NCBI GenBank assembly: GCA_963854835.1
Contig: OY978525.1
Location: 5,723,501-5,787,500 of the forward strand
Direction: 5' to 3'
Origin: Megamerina dolium
Lineage: Eukaryota > Arthropoda > Insecta > Diptera > Megamerinidae
Length of the DNA: 64,000 nt
Positions 51,600 through 62,575 of this stretch are shown here, piece by piece (the stretch's first letter is position 1; each line of letters opens with the position of its first letter). The position numbers and the translations under genes were made by a program. The notes under the pieces were generated by a model, which was not told where the DNA came from, did not search any database, and was given only the letters and a program-made list of their open reading frames with translations.

Positions 51600-52165
51600 C
51601 ATTGTCAAACAATTTCAGGGTTATTGTTTGAGGGCGCAATTTATCCAACTCAGAATGAAAGTCCTAGACCCATATAGTAAAATCTGCAATTTTTTTTTTG
51701 CATTCTCAAGTCAAATTTTATTTTTAATGACCATATAAAATTTGCAATTTTTTGCCTAAGTGGTTTTTAGAATAGGCCGAAAAAAGGGTTAAAATTCATA
51801 TCGCAGCGAAATATGTTGTGTGGATACATGTTGTAAAATTCTATGAAGAATAATTTTGCAAAACATTTTAGCCCGTTAGCTCTGTCATAAAAGGGTCGTT
51901 TTGACCTCTTTTTTGAAGAAACTTAACAAAATGGCATTTGGGAGGTCGCTAGAGGGTTAAAATATTCTAAAAAAAAAATAATTCGCTGGAAAAGTTCACT
52001 AGGGTTATTCTCAGACCAAATCTTTATGCAAAGAACATAAAAGATCACAGAAAAAAAAAAACAAACAAACATCTCCCCTTAAAATATGCAACTTTTTAAT
52101 GCACTCTAGCTCTTTGCGAGGATGGTGCTTTGGCGCATAGAACATCAGTATCGCAGTCATTATTA
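51600..52165 (+). mobile_element. Foldback MITE, copy 3
   Basis: Starts CATTGTCAAACAATTTCAGGG, followed by 'cctagacccatatagtaaaa', 'ggttaaaattcatatcgcag', and the central palindrome between 'gtaaaattctatgaagaata' (about 51835) and 'tcgctggaaaagttcactag' (about 51990). The right part includes 'catcagtatcgcag', also present in copy 1. It inserted at, or truncated, the end of the family B array. Confidence 0.78.
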
Positions 52166-52173
52166 TAATCAGA

Positions 52174-52301
52174 ATTAAATCTTTTCTAAACGTCATATTC
52201 TGATTTAACTAATATTATTGCATGGAAATTGTCCTCTAATGGACGGCGCTCGATAAAGAGTTGTATTCTGTGGGGACGCTACAAGGATTGGAATTTCTCA
52301 G
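52174..52301 (+). repeat. 128-bp interspersed repeat, copy 1
   Basis: Begins ATTAAATCTTTTCTAAACGT and continues with 'ctctaatggacggcgctcga' and 'cgctacaaggattg'. It is nearly identical to 53849-53976 in direct orientation, while the flanks differ on both sides. Nature unknown. Confidence 0.85.
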
Positions 52302-53489
52302 AATGTGAGTCACTGCTCACTCCTCAATACTAAGTCTATTTTTCCAGATCTGGTAGCTCTCATCTATCTATGTTCTTTAAGTGTAGGGTGCTACAAAATT
52401 GTGTAACTAAAATGACTTTAAGCCGATAATAATATATGTATATCAATAACATAAAATGACAATTTAAATTTTCAAACTTGCTAACATTTTCCCAATAGTT
52501 ACTATCACATTCATGTATATTCAGCAATTGTTGTATATATATATATATATAGTTGCGAGTAATGCCTAAAATATTTATAACAAGGCATTTTTCAATAAAG
52601 AACTTTTCTGAGCTGCTACTACTGGTGCTGTTAACGATGCGTAACGAAACTTTTCATTGTGACACGTGAACGAACTGAATGTTTGATTTAATGAATATAT
52701 TTATATCGAAATAAATATCATTGTATAATACTACGTTTGTTGAGAGCAGCTTAACTAGTGGGTAAAAGACATAATAGTTTATGCCATAGTTCACTTGATT
52801 TCATACTTGCTATTATAAATATATAACGTGTATAGTTTTATAGAAGTTTAAGTACTCAAAATAAATATATTTATATATAGTATCGTAAAGCTTAATATTG
52901 ATGTGACAAATGATAAAGTTTCTAAAATGTTTCGCATAGTCAATTTAGCAGAAATGTCATACACCATAGGTCTTACATATTGAGTATGCATGGTAAATTG
53001 TTTTACATCTGTTTTTTATTTTTTTGTTTTTCAACAAATTTCTAATTGGCTCTCATCCAATGTTCATAGTACTGCAAATAGTCACATCATGTTTATTCAA
53101 TGTGATCGTCCTTCTAATATCTTCTGAAGTACGCTACTCAGTGAATATTTATTAAAAATTTACAACATTGTTTTCACAACATAAAAGTTCAAATAAAGAA
53201 AATCGTCCCTCAACACAATTTAATATCTACGCCATACAAAATATATTATATTTTCAAAGAGAAGTATTCAATTCAATATAAAAATATAGTCCATTATCAA
53301 AGTTGAAAGTCTACGACATACAAAAAATATTATATTTTCAAAGAGAGGTAAATCCATATATTTTTGGTGATAAAAACTATAAGGAAAAAAAAAAAAACAG
53401 AAATCATGAAAAGAAATTTAATTTTAAAATGTGTTAATGGAAAAAAAAGTATATATCTAATTAGAGTGGCATTTTGATATTAATAATAG
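52302..53489. other. AT-rich noncoding spacer
   Basis: No gene; (TA)n at about 52533-52550. The segment 'ctacgccatacaaaatatat' (about 53227) recurs as 'ctacgacatacaaaaaatat' (about 53311). Confidence 0.55.
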
Positions 53490-53848
53490 AAACACTCTGT
53501 TACTTTTATTTTTTATTTTTATTTTTTTGATTTTTTTTTTCTCCTTTAAACTCCTAATTGGAGCATAGAGCCTCCACAAGGCTTCGCCATCGCACACGGG
53601 CGATAATCACGGCAGTTGATCTAGCACCTTCCCATGTGATGCCGGCAGCAGCTAGCTCACCCAGTGTTAATCGTTTCCAGGTGTTTCTTGGTCGTCCGCG
53701 GCCTTCGCTCCCTTGCGGGTTCCACTCAAGCGACATTCGCTTGATGCTATCTGGCTGCTTTCTTAGCGTGTGGCCAATCCAGCGCCACTTTCTACGCTTA
53801 ATCTGGATCAGTATGGGCTCTTCGCTTTTAATGATGTATTTTCGATTA
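53490..53848 (-). pseudogene. LINE 3' end: C-terminus of reverse transcriptase ORF plus A-rich tail
   Basis: On the minus strand the reading runs KRRKWRWIGHTLRKQPDSIK, then WNPQGSEGRGRPRNTWKR, then LAAAGITWEGARSTA and RVRWRSLVEALCSN, with the stop near 53554. This is the C-terminal signature of a widespread insect non-LTR retrotransposon group, located after the reverse transcriptase domain. A short 3' untranslated piece and an A-rich tail follow (T-rich on the plus strand, about 53500-53545). The 5' limit is abrupt at about 53848, where an unrelated 128-bp repeat begins, so it is a 5'-truncated insertion. The shared coding frame has no stop. A different family from the RNase H-bearing LINEs elsewhere in the window. 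Confidence 0.88.
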
Positions 53849-53976
53849 ATTAAATCTTTTCTAAACGTCATGTGGTGATCTGATTAATATTATTGCATGG
53901 AAAATGTCCTCTAATGGACGGCGCTCAATAAAGACTTGTATTCTATGGTGACGCTACAAGGATTGAAATCTCTTTC
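53849..53976 (+). repeat. 128-bp interspersed repeat, copy 2
   Basis: Direct-orientation copy of 52174-52301, adjoining the truncated 5' end of the LINE. The first ATG of the LINE open frame lies in this repeat and so does not belong to the LINE. Confidence 0.85.
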
Positions 53977-54013
53977 CATAACGGAGGCACTTAGAATGAC
54001 CTCTACTATATCA

Positions 54014-54217
54014 TTGAGTACCAGTGGCATAGCGTGGATTTGGCAAGGGGGGCAGGGGGGTGGTAGGACTCTGAGATGAAAAATATGGCTAAGAAAAAAA
54101 TGTTAATGAATGATATTTAAATATCGATATATTATTATTTTTTTTTTTTTTAGCAAGGGCCAAGGGTCAAGGGAGGATCTATGCCGTCAGTAAACTGAAT
54201 ACACAACTGTTGAGTAC
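54014..54217. mobile_element. hAT-like MITE (188 bp) with 8-bp target duplication
   Basis: TTGAGTAC at 54014-54021 is repeated exactly at 54210-54217, and the element 54022-54209 lies between. It starts CAGTGGCATAGCGTGG, typical of hAT ends. The right end, read inward, is CAGT, then about 20 extra bases, then GGCATAG, so the right inverted repeat seems split by a small insertion. The interior is G-rich then AT-rich, with no coding capacity. The 8-bp duplication is the hallmark of hAT transposition. Confidence 0.88.
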
Positions 54218-54224
54218 TTTGCTA

Positions 54225-54670
54225 CACCTGACTATGCCGATTTTCAGATCATTTTACATTCACTTTATATGTAAATCCCCAGATGGTGTTATTTGTTGAT
54301 TTTCTGAATTTTTTTTTTTTCAATATTTTGTTTTGTATTTGTAAAAAAATTAATGAGGGTCAGTCATACTTTTGACCACTCTAGGGAACAAATTCTGGGG
54401 ATATTTTACGCTTTTTAAAAAATCTGAAAATTGTCAAATAATTTCATAGCTACCTAGAAATCACTCCTAGAAGGGTAAATTTTATGAGTGACTCCCATTA
54501 ATTTTTTCTTCTCAACATTTTCTCTGAACGCACATATGTTCTACCTCTGCCGCTTAAGGGGACTCCCATACAAAATGAACCAAGAACACCAGAAAAGCGA
54601 TAAAAGCTGCATAGAAATCGCCTCTAAAACTGTGAAACATATAAGCGACCCCCTGTAATTTGACCATCTG
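54225..54670. repeat. Family A monomers in inverted (head-to-head) arrangement
   Basis: The left part, 54230-54400, reads in plus orientation ('aaaaattaatgagggtcagt', 'ctctaggg'). The right part, about 54405-54670, is the reverse complement of the unit ('tcccattaattttttcttct', 'ccgcttaaggggactcccat', 'acaaaatgaac'). The turn lies near 54400-54420. It is the only inverted A junction in the window. Confidence 0.8.
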
Positions 54671-55090
54671 AACATTTAGGAGAGTTTCCCAATAAAATTT
54701 ATGATTTTGTATAAAAACTAAAAAAAATATGTTGCTGTAAAACAGGATTTTCTCTCTCTTTCCACATAAAAAAAAAAAAGAACAAATAAAAAAAAAGAAG
54801 ACAAAAAATGCTTGAAATGATACAAATTTTAGATTTATCGCGAAGCAAGCTAGTGAAATTCATACTCCACCAATTTAACACATGCGATTAGTATGCTAGT
54901 GGAACATGAATGGAACAGTTCAGACAGCAACAGTAAGCACATCTAGGCGGTTACTTTAAGCATGACCTCATCGAGCTGTCTCAATGGTAGTTCCAAAAAA
55001 ATTTCTAAAATAAATGTACCAACCCATCATTATAGCTTAGTTGAACCAGTGCTTAGTTGTTTAGTACTACCAGAGTCAATTAGTCAATTA
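54671..55090. other. AT-rich noncoding spacer
   Basis: No gene or element seen; A-rich stretch at 54768-54800. Confidence 0.55.
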
Positions 55091-55182
55091 CACTATGACA
55101 CAATTTGAGGGTCATTGTTTCGGGGGTGAACCAAAATCGAATTGAGAATTCGTTTACCCCCGAGATGATGTGTTACACTGTG
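55091..55182. mobile_element. 92-bp relic of the foldback MITE (ends only)
   Basis: Left end CACTATGACACAATTTGAGG, then 'cattgtttcgggggtgaac'. The right end read inward is CACAGTGTAACACATC, then 'atctcgggggtaaac'. Only about 20 bp separate the two ends, so nearly all of the interior is lost. The 3 bp outside each end are TTA on both sides, a possible 3-bp target duplication. Confidence 0.75.
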
Positions 55183-57944
55183 TTATTCGAGTTTTTGAAT
55201 GTGAATTGTTTTATGTATATTTTTTAAGGCATACAATGGAACACAAACGAGTAATATTCAAATGCTTAGATCTATCTAGCATAAGGATAAGTAAACTTAT
55301 AAAGTGGACTACAAGAATGTCTCATACAAAAATCATACAAAATGAGTTGGTATTTTTGCAATGGAAGCAAAAGTACTGCAGTAAAATATTGCTTAAGTTA
55401 AGGCTGGTCACTGAAACTGGTTAAAAATATGATCACCTAAGATTCCATAAACTTTTTAAAAATATTTGTTTATTCTCAACATTTATATCTCAAATAAGTT
55501 ACAACAAATTTTAGCTCGTCTTACTTAAAAATATTCAAACCTTTTTTTTAACCATTTAAAAGTCGATTTTCGTAAAAAAGTTATTACCAAATCTAAGTTA
55601 CAATCGATTGATTCTCTAAAATTTTGTTATAAATTAATTAAAAATTGAGTATACATTAAAAAGTTTCTGTCACCATAAATTTGAGTAGGTGCCTGCCTAT
55701 TAACCTTAATATTAAATAAATATTGGTCACAGACTGGTAGCCAGCTATTTACTAATCATTATTTATTAATAAAGGTTGTAACCTTTCTCATTTGTGTTTA
55801 TACTAGAAATTTATGGCAAATAGTAAAATGTGCTCGATTTGAGTTCAAAACAAATTGATGCTAGCAGCATGACATTTGTCCACATACATTTGTTTCAAAA
55901 ACATTTTCTCATTATAGGCAACACCACATGAATCAAACTAAAATATAATAAGAGTAAAATTAAAATGGCATTCATATTTATATTTGTTCTACTTTCAACA
56001 ACTTTCATTTCGTTAGACTATTTGCTATGCATCGTAGCATCATAGTATTTATCATAAAATATGGAGGAGTATATTCTCTAATATAAAAGTAAATGTAAAA
56101 AAAAAGATGCACACAAAAACTCAAATGTCAACAGTAGACAAAAGGTTTGAATTGAAATTTATATTTAGCTCATCATACGCACATCAATTTCTATTCTACT
56201 TTATGGACACAATATATGTAGTAAGTAAGTGCTTTCTTTACTAGAAGCACTCTCTATGGTCTAATAATTACATATATATCCATACATACTTTGATATAGA
56301 TATATGTGGCAACCTATTTGATATGGGCTTACTCGTCTTTTACACTACATAAAAATATTCAAACTGTGATAGTAAGTAAACGAACATTCCAAGGTAGGCA
56401 GGCGTTAGTATAAGGTATTGCTTGGCTACGCAGAATTTCATACCCTTACATCTAATAGATTTTATTTTGCCGGTCACATACCACATGCTATGTCTCTTAA
56501 ATATTTTATTAAATTGGGCAAAAAAAAAAAAAAAAAAAAAAAAATAATAATAGAATAAATATAAACAAACAAAAAAAACAAACAAAATATAAAAATGTTG
56601 TAGGTAAGCAATGCAGAAAGCAAGCAATAGGTTGAATGTTGATTGATAAGTTTGGTTATAGTTATATTGTATTTGTTCATAGCATGTTGTATGTGTTGGA
56701 AATAGCTAAAAAAAATTATATAAAAATAATTTATCAATATAATATAATTTAATTATAATTAATAATATAATTAAAATACTTAAAAATTATATATACAAAA
56801 TTATAATAAATTTAAAATGCCTTGTACTCAAGCGAGCATAATTTTGTACTAACAACACATTTGAAAAAATTTCCAAAAATACACTCTAACAAATATTCAA
56901 AAACAGAAAATGGAGAATCAATTTCATAATATTTGGCTACAAAACTGCATAAAAAAATTTGTCTTTATTTATTTCTAACACTAGATTACCTCCAGCGAAA
57001 CTAGTATACTCAATGCTTGGCTTACGAGGGGATTCGATATGGTTCTTCAAGTTTGAACGTAATTCAAAATGATTCCCAATTGAATTTCATACAAAAATAA
57101 ATAAAATAATTATAATTTGATATATTTTTGAAGAAATTTTTTAATGAAATTGAAATGTAAATGTACTCAAAAACAAATTGTATACATTTTCTATTTAAAT
57201 ATAAATCAATCAATTTTATTTCCAAATTTTCATATTATTTGTAAATTTTAACAAAACTTATGAGAAAACAAAATGAATAGACATTTTTCTTGCAAGTAAA
57301 GAAGATTCCTTTTTGAAACCAACAAAAAAAAAATGGCCAAAGACAAAAATTGTTATTGATAATATTTATGTGAAGGCTTGATAAAGTTTGACAGCACATG
57401 TGACTAAATGTATTTGTATATCTATGTATTTCTTTTTCATCAACTTTCTTTTTTGTTTGTGTGTTCTTTCACTTCTTCTCCCTTTACTTCTTGTTCTTCT
57501 TCTTCTTCTTCTTCTTCTTATTTAATAGCATAATGATCTAAAGCGGTTTTGTGGTATAAGCCTATTTTTTTTTTCTTACCTCACCTCTTATTGTGCCTTT
57601 ATCATTATGGAAGTATAGGCTTTGTGAAAATATTTATTAAATATGTGTTTTTTTTTCCGAGTTCTTCTTTTTTCATATTATTTATTTATTATTATTATTA
57701 TTTTGTAAAGGAATACATGTGTATTGCACAATATGGGTAGCATTCTGAGCGTATGTATTTGTATGAGAAAAATAAATTGTAAATTTATTATGTCTTTTCA
57801 AACCAAACCCTATTACCAAGTCGATATATTACATCTATGAGCATTAAATCTGTTCAAAAATTATGTGTGTAATTTTAAGAATATTATTTTTTTGACAAAA
57901 TATATATGCAATCGTGTATTATTTATCAGAATCATTACCCGAAT
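55183..57944. other. AT-rich noncoding spacer
   Basis: No gene seen. Contains poly(A) at about 56520-56543 and (TTC)n at 57493-57519. Open frames on the minus strand at 56340-56740 run through the poly(A) tract. Confidence 0.6.
57493..57519. repeat. (TTC)n microsatellite
   Basis: About eight TTC units. Confidence 0.85.
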
Positions 57945-59035
57945 CATAATAACCAAACTTGGTGTGTGAGATTATATTCACTCAAGAATTGATAAATTCA
58001 CGAATGGATGAAATCGGATGAAAATCACACCTACTTGCCATATAAAAAAATGTTGTTTAATGGATTTTTTTGGAACTTTGTATTCGAAATATATAGCTAT
58101 GAGGACTAAAGTCGACATACGTGAAAATATTTACCAAAAATATAGTCATAATCAAAAATGAGCGGAATCGGATGAAAACTACACCTAGCTCTCATACAAA
58201 AGAATGTTGTTAAATTGGTATTTTTCACACTTTGCACTGAAAATATACAGATATAAAGCTCAAACTCGGTATCCACAATTATATTTTATAGAAAAAAATA
58301 TATAATTAAAAATTAGCGGTATCAAATGAAAACCATGACTACCTCCCATACAAAAGTATATTGTTGAATGGTGTTTTTTTTCATACTTTCTGCAAAAAAA
58401 TATACACCTATCAAGCTGAAACTCTCAACGTAGATTTCTTTTTATTATAAAATAGACATAATAAAAAATTGGCAGAATTGAATAAAAATGACGCCTACCT
58501 CCCATACAAATATACGCCTCCGCAAGTATGATTTTACTATTTTCGTATGAAAATATTAAGTTATCAAGCTGAAACTTGGTTCATACTATTATTTTTATTA
58601 ACCAATAAAAGGCATAAAAAATTAAAGGAATTGGATAATAATTACGTGTACTTCCCATACAAAAGTATGTTTCAATATGTATGTTTTCACACTTTTTGCA
58701 CGGAAATTCAAAGCTATGGAGTCCTAACTTAGTAAATGTGATTATATTTACTAATAAATATATAAGTGCATGAATGGGCGTAATCGCATGAAAAAGACGC
58801 CTACCTTTCATACAAAAGTGTGTTTTCGAACGTTATTTTGTAAATTTTACATATGAAGATATAATGATATATGGCTGAAATTGGGCACATAACAATATTT
58901 TTATGAACGAGTGAATATATTTTAACAAATGGTCGTGATGGAATTAAAACGACGCCTACCTTCACTACAAGAGCGTGATTTTTCGAAAATATGTTTTTTT
59001 CGTTTTGTTGCTTTATATTTACGCTTTTCAACTTT
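57945..59035 (-). repeat. Family B satellite array, ~154-bp monomers, minus orientation
   Basis: 'catacaaa' boxes at about 58039, 58193, 58347, 58503, 58655, 58809 and 58962 (spacings 154, 154, 156, 152, 154, 153). Most are preceded by 'gatgaaaatcacacctac' or a close form. Seven units; the last is the most diverged. Confidence 0.92.
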
Positions 59036-59104
59036 GTATTTTTTTTTTAATTTGATCTTTAAAAACCAAATACTTAAACTAATAATAAGAAAATTTAATT
59101 AAAT

Positions 59105-59535
59105 AATATGTTTTTAGTCAAATTTAGAAGAAAAATATTTTGGCAACAATTGGTATATGTTGACGCAACATTTTTCCCAAAAAAAATTTATTGTTAAATG
59201 AAAAATTATCTGGAATCAAGGTATTTTCACGAAATATAAAAAAACTGAAAAATGTTTCTAGTCAAATTTCCTAGAAAAATATTTTGGCAACAATTGGTAT
59301 ATGTTGACGCAACATTTTTAAAAATAAATTTATTGTAAAATTAAAAATGATCTAGAATCAAGGTATTTTCATGAAATATATGCAAACTGAAAAATGTTTC
59401 TAGTCAAATTTCATAGAAAAATATTTTGGCAACAATTGGTATATGTTGACACAACATTTTAAAAAATAAATTTATTGTAAAATTAAAAATTATCTGGAAT
59501 CAAGTTATTTTCATGAATTATAAGAAAACTGTCTT
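59105..59535 (+). repeat. Family E tandem repeat (three units, ~143 bp)
   Basis: The block 'tggcaacaattggtatatgt' followed by 'tgacgcaacattttt' starts at 59141, 59285 and 59427 (spacings 144 and 142). Each is preceded by 'tagtcaaattt' and followed by 'atctggaatcaaggtatttt'. The copies are very similar, so the array is young. The unit lacks the TTTTGTATGG box of families A-C. Confidence 0.9.
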
Positions 59536-61821
59536 TATTCTTTATTATTGTTAGGAGAAAATATACCATTTTTTTACGTTTCATTATCTGGCCCAAAAGT
59601 ATTTTGACTTATATTTAGAAAACTACCTTTGGTTATCTTTTGGAGAGAGCTTTAGTAAAAATTATTTTTCAAAAATCTCATAATTTTTTTTTTTTTTTTT
59701 TTTTGGGACAATCCTAATGTGCAAATACATCGTATGTATATTCATGAAAATTTATATAAATATGCAAGTCGTGACAAATGTGTGTACGTGTCACACAATG
59801 TGTATGACTATTGCGTATCATGTTACAATGTATGGCAACTCAATAATTTCTACAGAAGTGGAGAAAAGACTGAAGTAGAGAGAAATCGATGGAACCCTTT
59901 TCATATATATGGTTTTTTTCTCAACACTTTATGCATATTGACAATACTTGTATTGGATTTATCTTTGTCACAAGGATGTCATAAGGTCTTCGTCTTTTTT
60001 TTTACAATTTTATTACTATTTTTTTTTTCCTTCCTATCTGTAGGGATTCATGTCTTTAACATGTCATTTTACATAGAAATGTAAAATTATAACTTCTACA
60101 TACAAATGTATGTTAAGTATTTCTGTATTGGGTAAAATTTTTATATGAATATTTTAGTACATTACATTCTAAAACAAATTTTGTTAGTATGTTCAAAAGT
60201 GATAGTGTTTTTAGAGTTTGAAGTTATAGTTGCGCTTTTAATGTATTTACCAATACGAGGCTTTCCATCACATATCATATATAATATAAACTCATATGTA
60301 AGCATGAGTATAGTATAATTGTCAACCGAAATGTATATAAACATAAATTTTCTTATCATATGGCTCCAAACATGTTGCTCGTTTTTTCGACACAACAACC
60401 CCCCTCTCCATCCCTCCAAAAAAGAGGAGATTAAACAGATGGCATCGATTACACACACACACACACACACACACATGATATGTAGGCACATTATTTGTAC
60501 ACTTTGGTACAGACATTGTCCTTTTTTTGTGTGTGTACTTAAGTGTATGAATAGAGAGCTTGTTCTGCTATCTAATATGAAACACACTTGTATATATATT
60601 ATTTGTGTAATATTTAGTTGTCATATTCATATATGTTACATACTCGTATATACAGTTGCTTTTAGTCATTCATTTAGTTATATATATTTATTACTCGCAA
60701 TCTTGACTCTTTCATGCTTTATAATTATAATTTGTGGTAAATTGTGATAGAAAACATTGCATGACATGATGTATGAGAATAAATGAAATTTATACTTAAA
60801 CACATGGTCTATACATATATGTATTTCGAAAGGCTCTTTAATAGAACGAAGACAATTTTTTGTGAAATCTGAATTTATATCGATTCTGCGTTTATTTGAT
60901 GGTTTGCGCAACCAAAGTTGTACTGTTGTATTGGCGTATTTTCAAAGCACGTTAGCATAGAATATTATTCCAGGCTGTGGATAATGTAGAAAATGAATGA
61001 AGCTGGCTAATTTGAATGCCATACGTGTAGAATAACACACTTAAGGGAAAACAAAAAACGCGAAGCCGGAGTCGGGCCTATAAGGGTTATGGTATTGCGC
61101 CCGGCCAAACGCCGGCTATCAAGAAACACTTTTTTCCGAAAGTACTGATGGTCGTGAAACTAAATTTGAAGACATACAGGTAATTCTCTCGGAAAGGTAT
61201 CCATATTGAAAAAATTTCATGAAATATCAACTTTAAAAAAATATTAAAAATATATAAACATTTTCTAAACATATGTTTTATACACCATTGAAAACATAAT
61301 TTTATGACCTTCAATATAGTTCTAAATTTTCTATAGGTGTATAGTGATTATTTTGGGGAAAAATCGGTTTTTGAAAAATATATTTTTCAAAAATTTTTAT
61401 TTTTATTATAACTTTTAAAATCTTTAAAATAGGTTATAATAGATATCACTAAAAAGGTATTAGAAATCCTTTTTTTTATACCCATATTGTAAGATAAAAT
61501 TGCGAATTTATTGAGTAATTTCGATCGCAAATTTGTGCCACGCCTTATATGGGCGTTAGCGGGAAACAATTTTATGGTTTTTATACTCACAAAAATAGGC
61601 TCTATACGAAAAAAAAAATGTTTTTCCTATAAGTGGGCTATTCTGCACTTGTTCCAATTTGAACTCCAAATAGTCATACGAATTCACAGAATGATAGTTA
61701 AAGATGTTGAGCAAGGTATGGTAACATTTTCAAAATTGACTCACTATTTGATATAGTTTCGTTCTATATAGTTCGTGATTCTCTTATAGTATTATTTACG
61801 GTATTAATATTAGACAATATT
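59536..61821. other. AT-rich noncoding spacer with one GC-rich hairpin
   Basis: No gene. Contains poly(T) at about 59684-59704, (CA)n at 60450-60474, and a GC-rich structured patch at 61065-61116 (listed separately). Open frames on both strands around the (CA)n are incidental. Confidence 0.6.
61065..61116. other. GC-rich nested inverted repeat
   Basis: GCCGG, three bases, CGGGC, about 20 bases, GCCCG, eight bases, CCGGC. Two 5-bp stems are nested in one another inside DNA that is otherwise about 70% A+T. It could be the end of an unrecognised mobile element or a structured RNA. No family match. Confidence 0.55.
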
Positions 61822-62118
61822 GAAAGTGACTTTACAGTGTCTTTACGTTGCTCTTGTAGAAGTGACTTTACAGTGTCTTTACAGAGCTCTTGTAGAAGTG
61901 ACTTTACAGTGTCTTTACAGAGCTCTTGTAGAAGTGACTTTACAGTGTCTTTACAGAGCTCTTGTAGAAGTGACTTTACAGTGTCTTTACAGAGCTCTTA
62001 TAGAAGTGACTTTACAGTGTCTTTACAGAGCTCTTGTAGAAGTTACTTTACAGTGTCTTTACAGAGGTCTTGTAGAAGTGACTTTACAGTGTCTTTACAG
62101 ATCTCTTATAGAAGTGCC
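61822..62118 (+). repeat. 36-bp minisatellite (about eight copies)
   Basis: The unit contains GAAGTGACTTTACAGTGTC then TTTACAGAGCTCTTGTA and repeats about 8.2 times with few changes (GTTGCTC in copy 1, CTCTTATA in copies 5 and 8, GAGGTC in copy 7). As 36 is a multiple of three, all frames stay open and give 12-residue repeats such as VEVTLQCLYRAL. No upstream exon signal or start context supports translation. Confidence 0.95.
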
Positions 62119-62253
62119 TTTATGAAAATGATAACATTACTTCTGAACAACACCTCGTTTGATAGGAATGGCAAGCTTCACAGCAAAGGTTATCATTTTG
62201 AGCAGAAAATTATTAAAATGTTTCTATTAACCACAAAAAAAATTTTGTTAAAA
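62119..62253. other. AT-rich spacer
   Basis: Short stretch between the minisatellite and the mariner remnant; nothing identified. Confidence 0.5.
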
Positions 62254-62575
62254 TAATAGGTGTACAAATAAATTATGATATGTGAAGTTGGTTGCATTGA
62301 AAAACATGCTAAAACGCATACATTTCACTCGCCATTTTGGGTATTTTTAGCTTAGTCAATGCTGTTTATATAACATAAGTTTCAGTCCTTTACAAACTGT
62401 CATTCAGTGTGTATCAATTTTATATGAGATGTATGTCGATAAACCATATTCACATCATTGTATTTTATTTTATTTTCAAATGAAAGAAAACATTACTGCT
62501 GAAGCTGTGAAATTGATATAATTCGACTTTGGATGAAAATTATGTCAACAGATCGAAGATAAATTGTAAGATTTC

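Noticed and set aside
61820..62256. Repeat protein gene with 12-residue repeats
   Set aside because: The open frames result from a 36-bp minisatellite, a multiple of three; no start context or flanking exon is visible.
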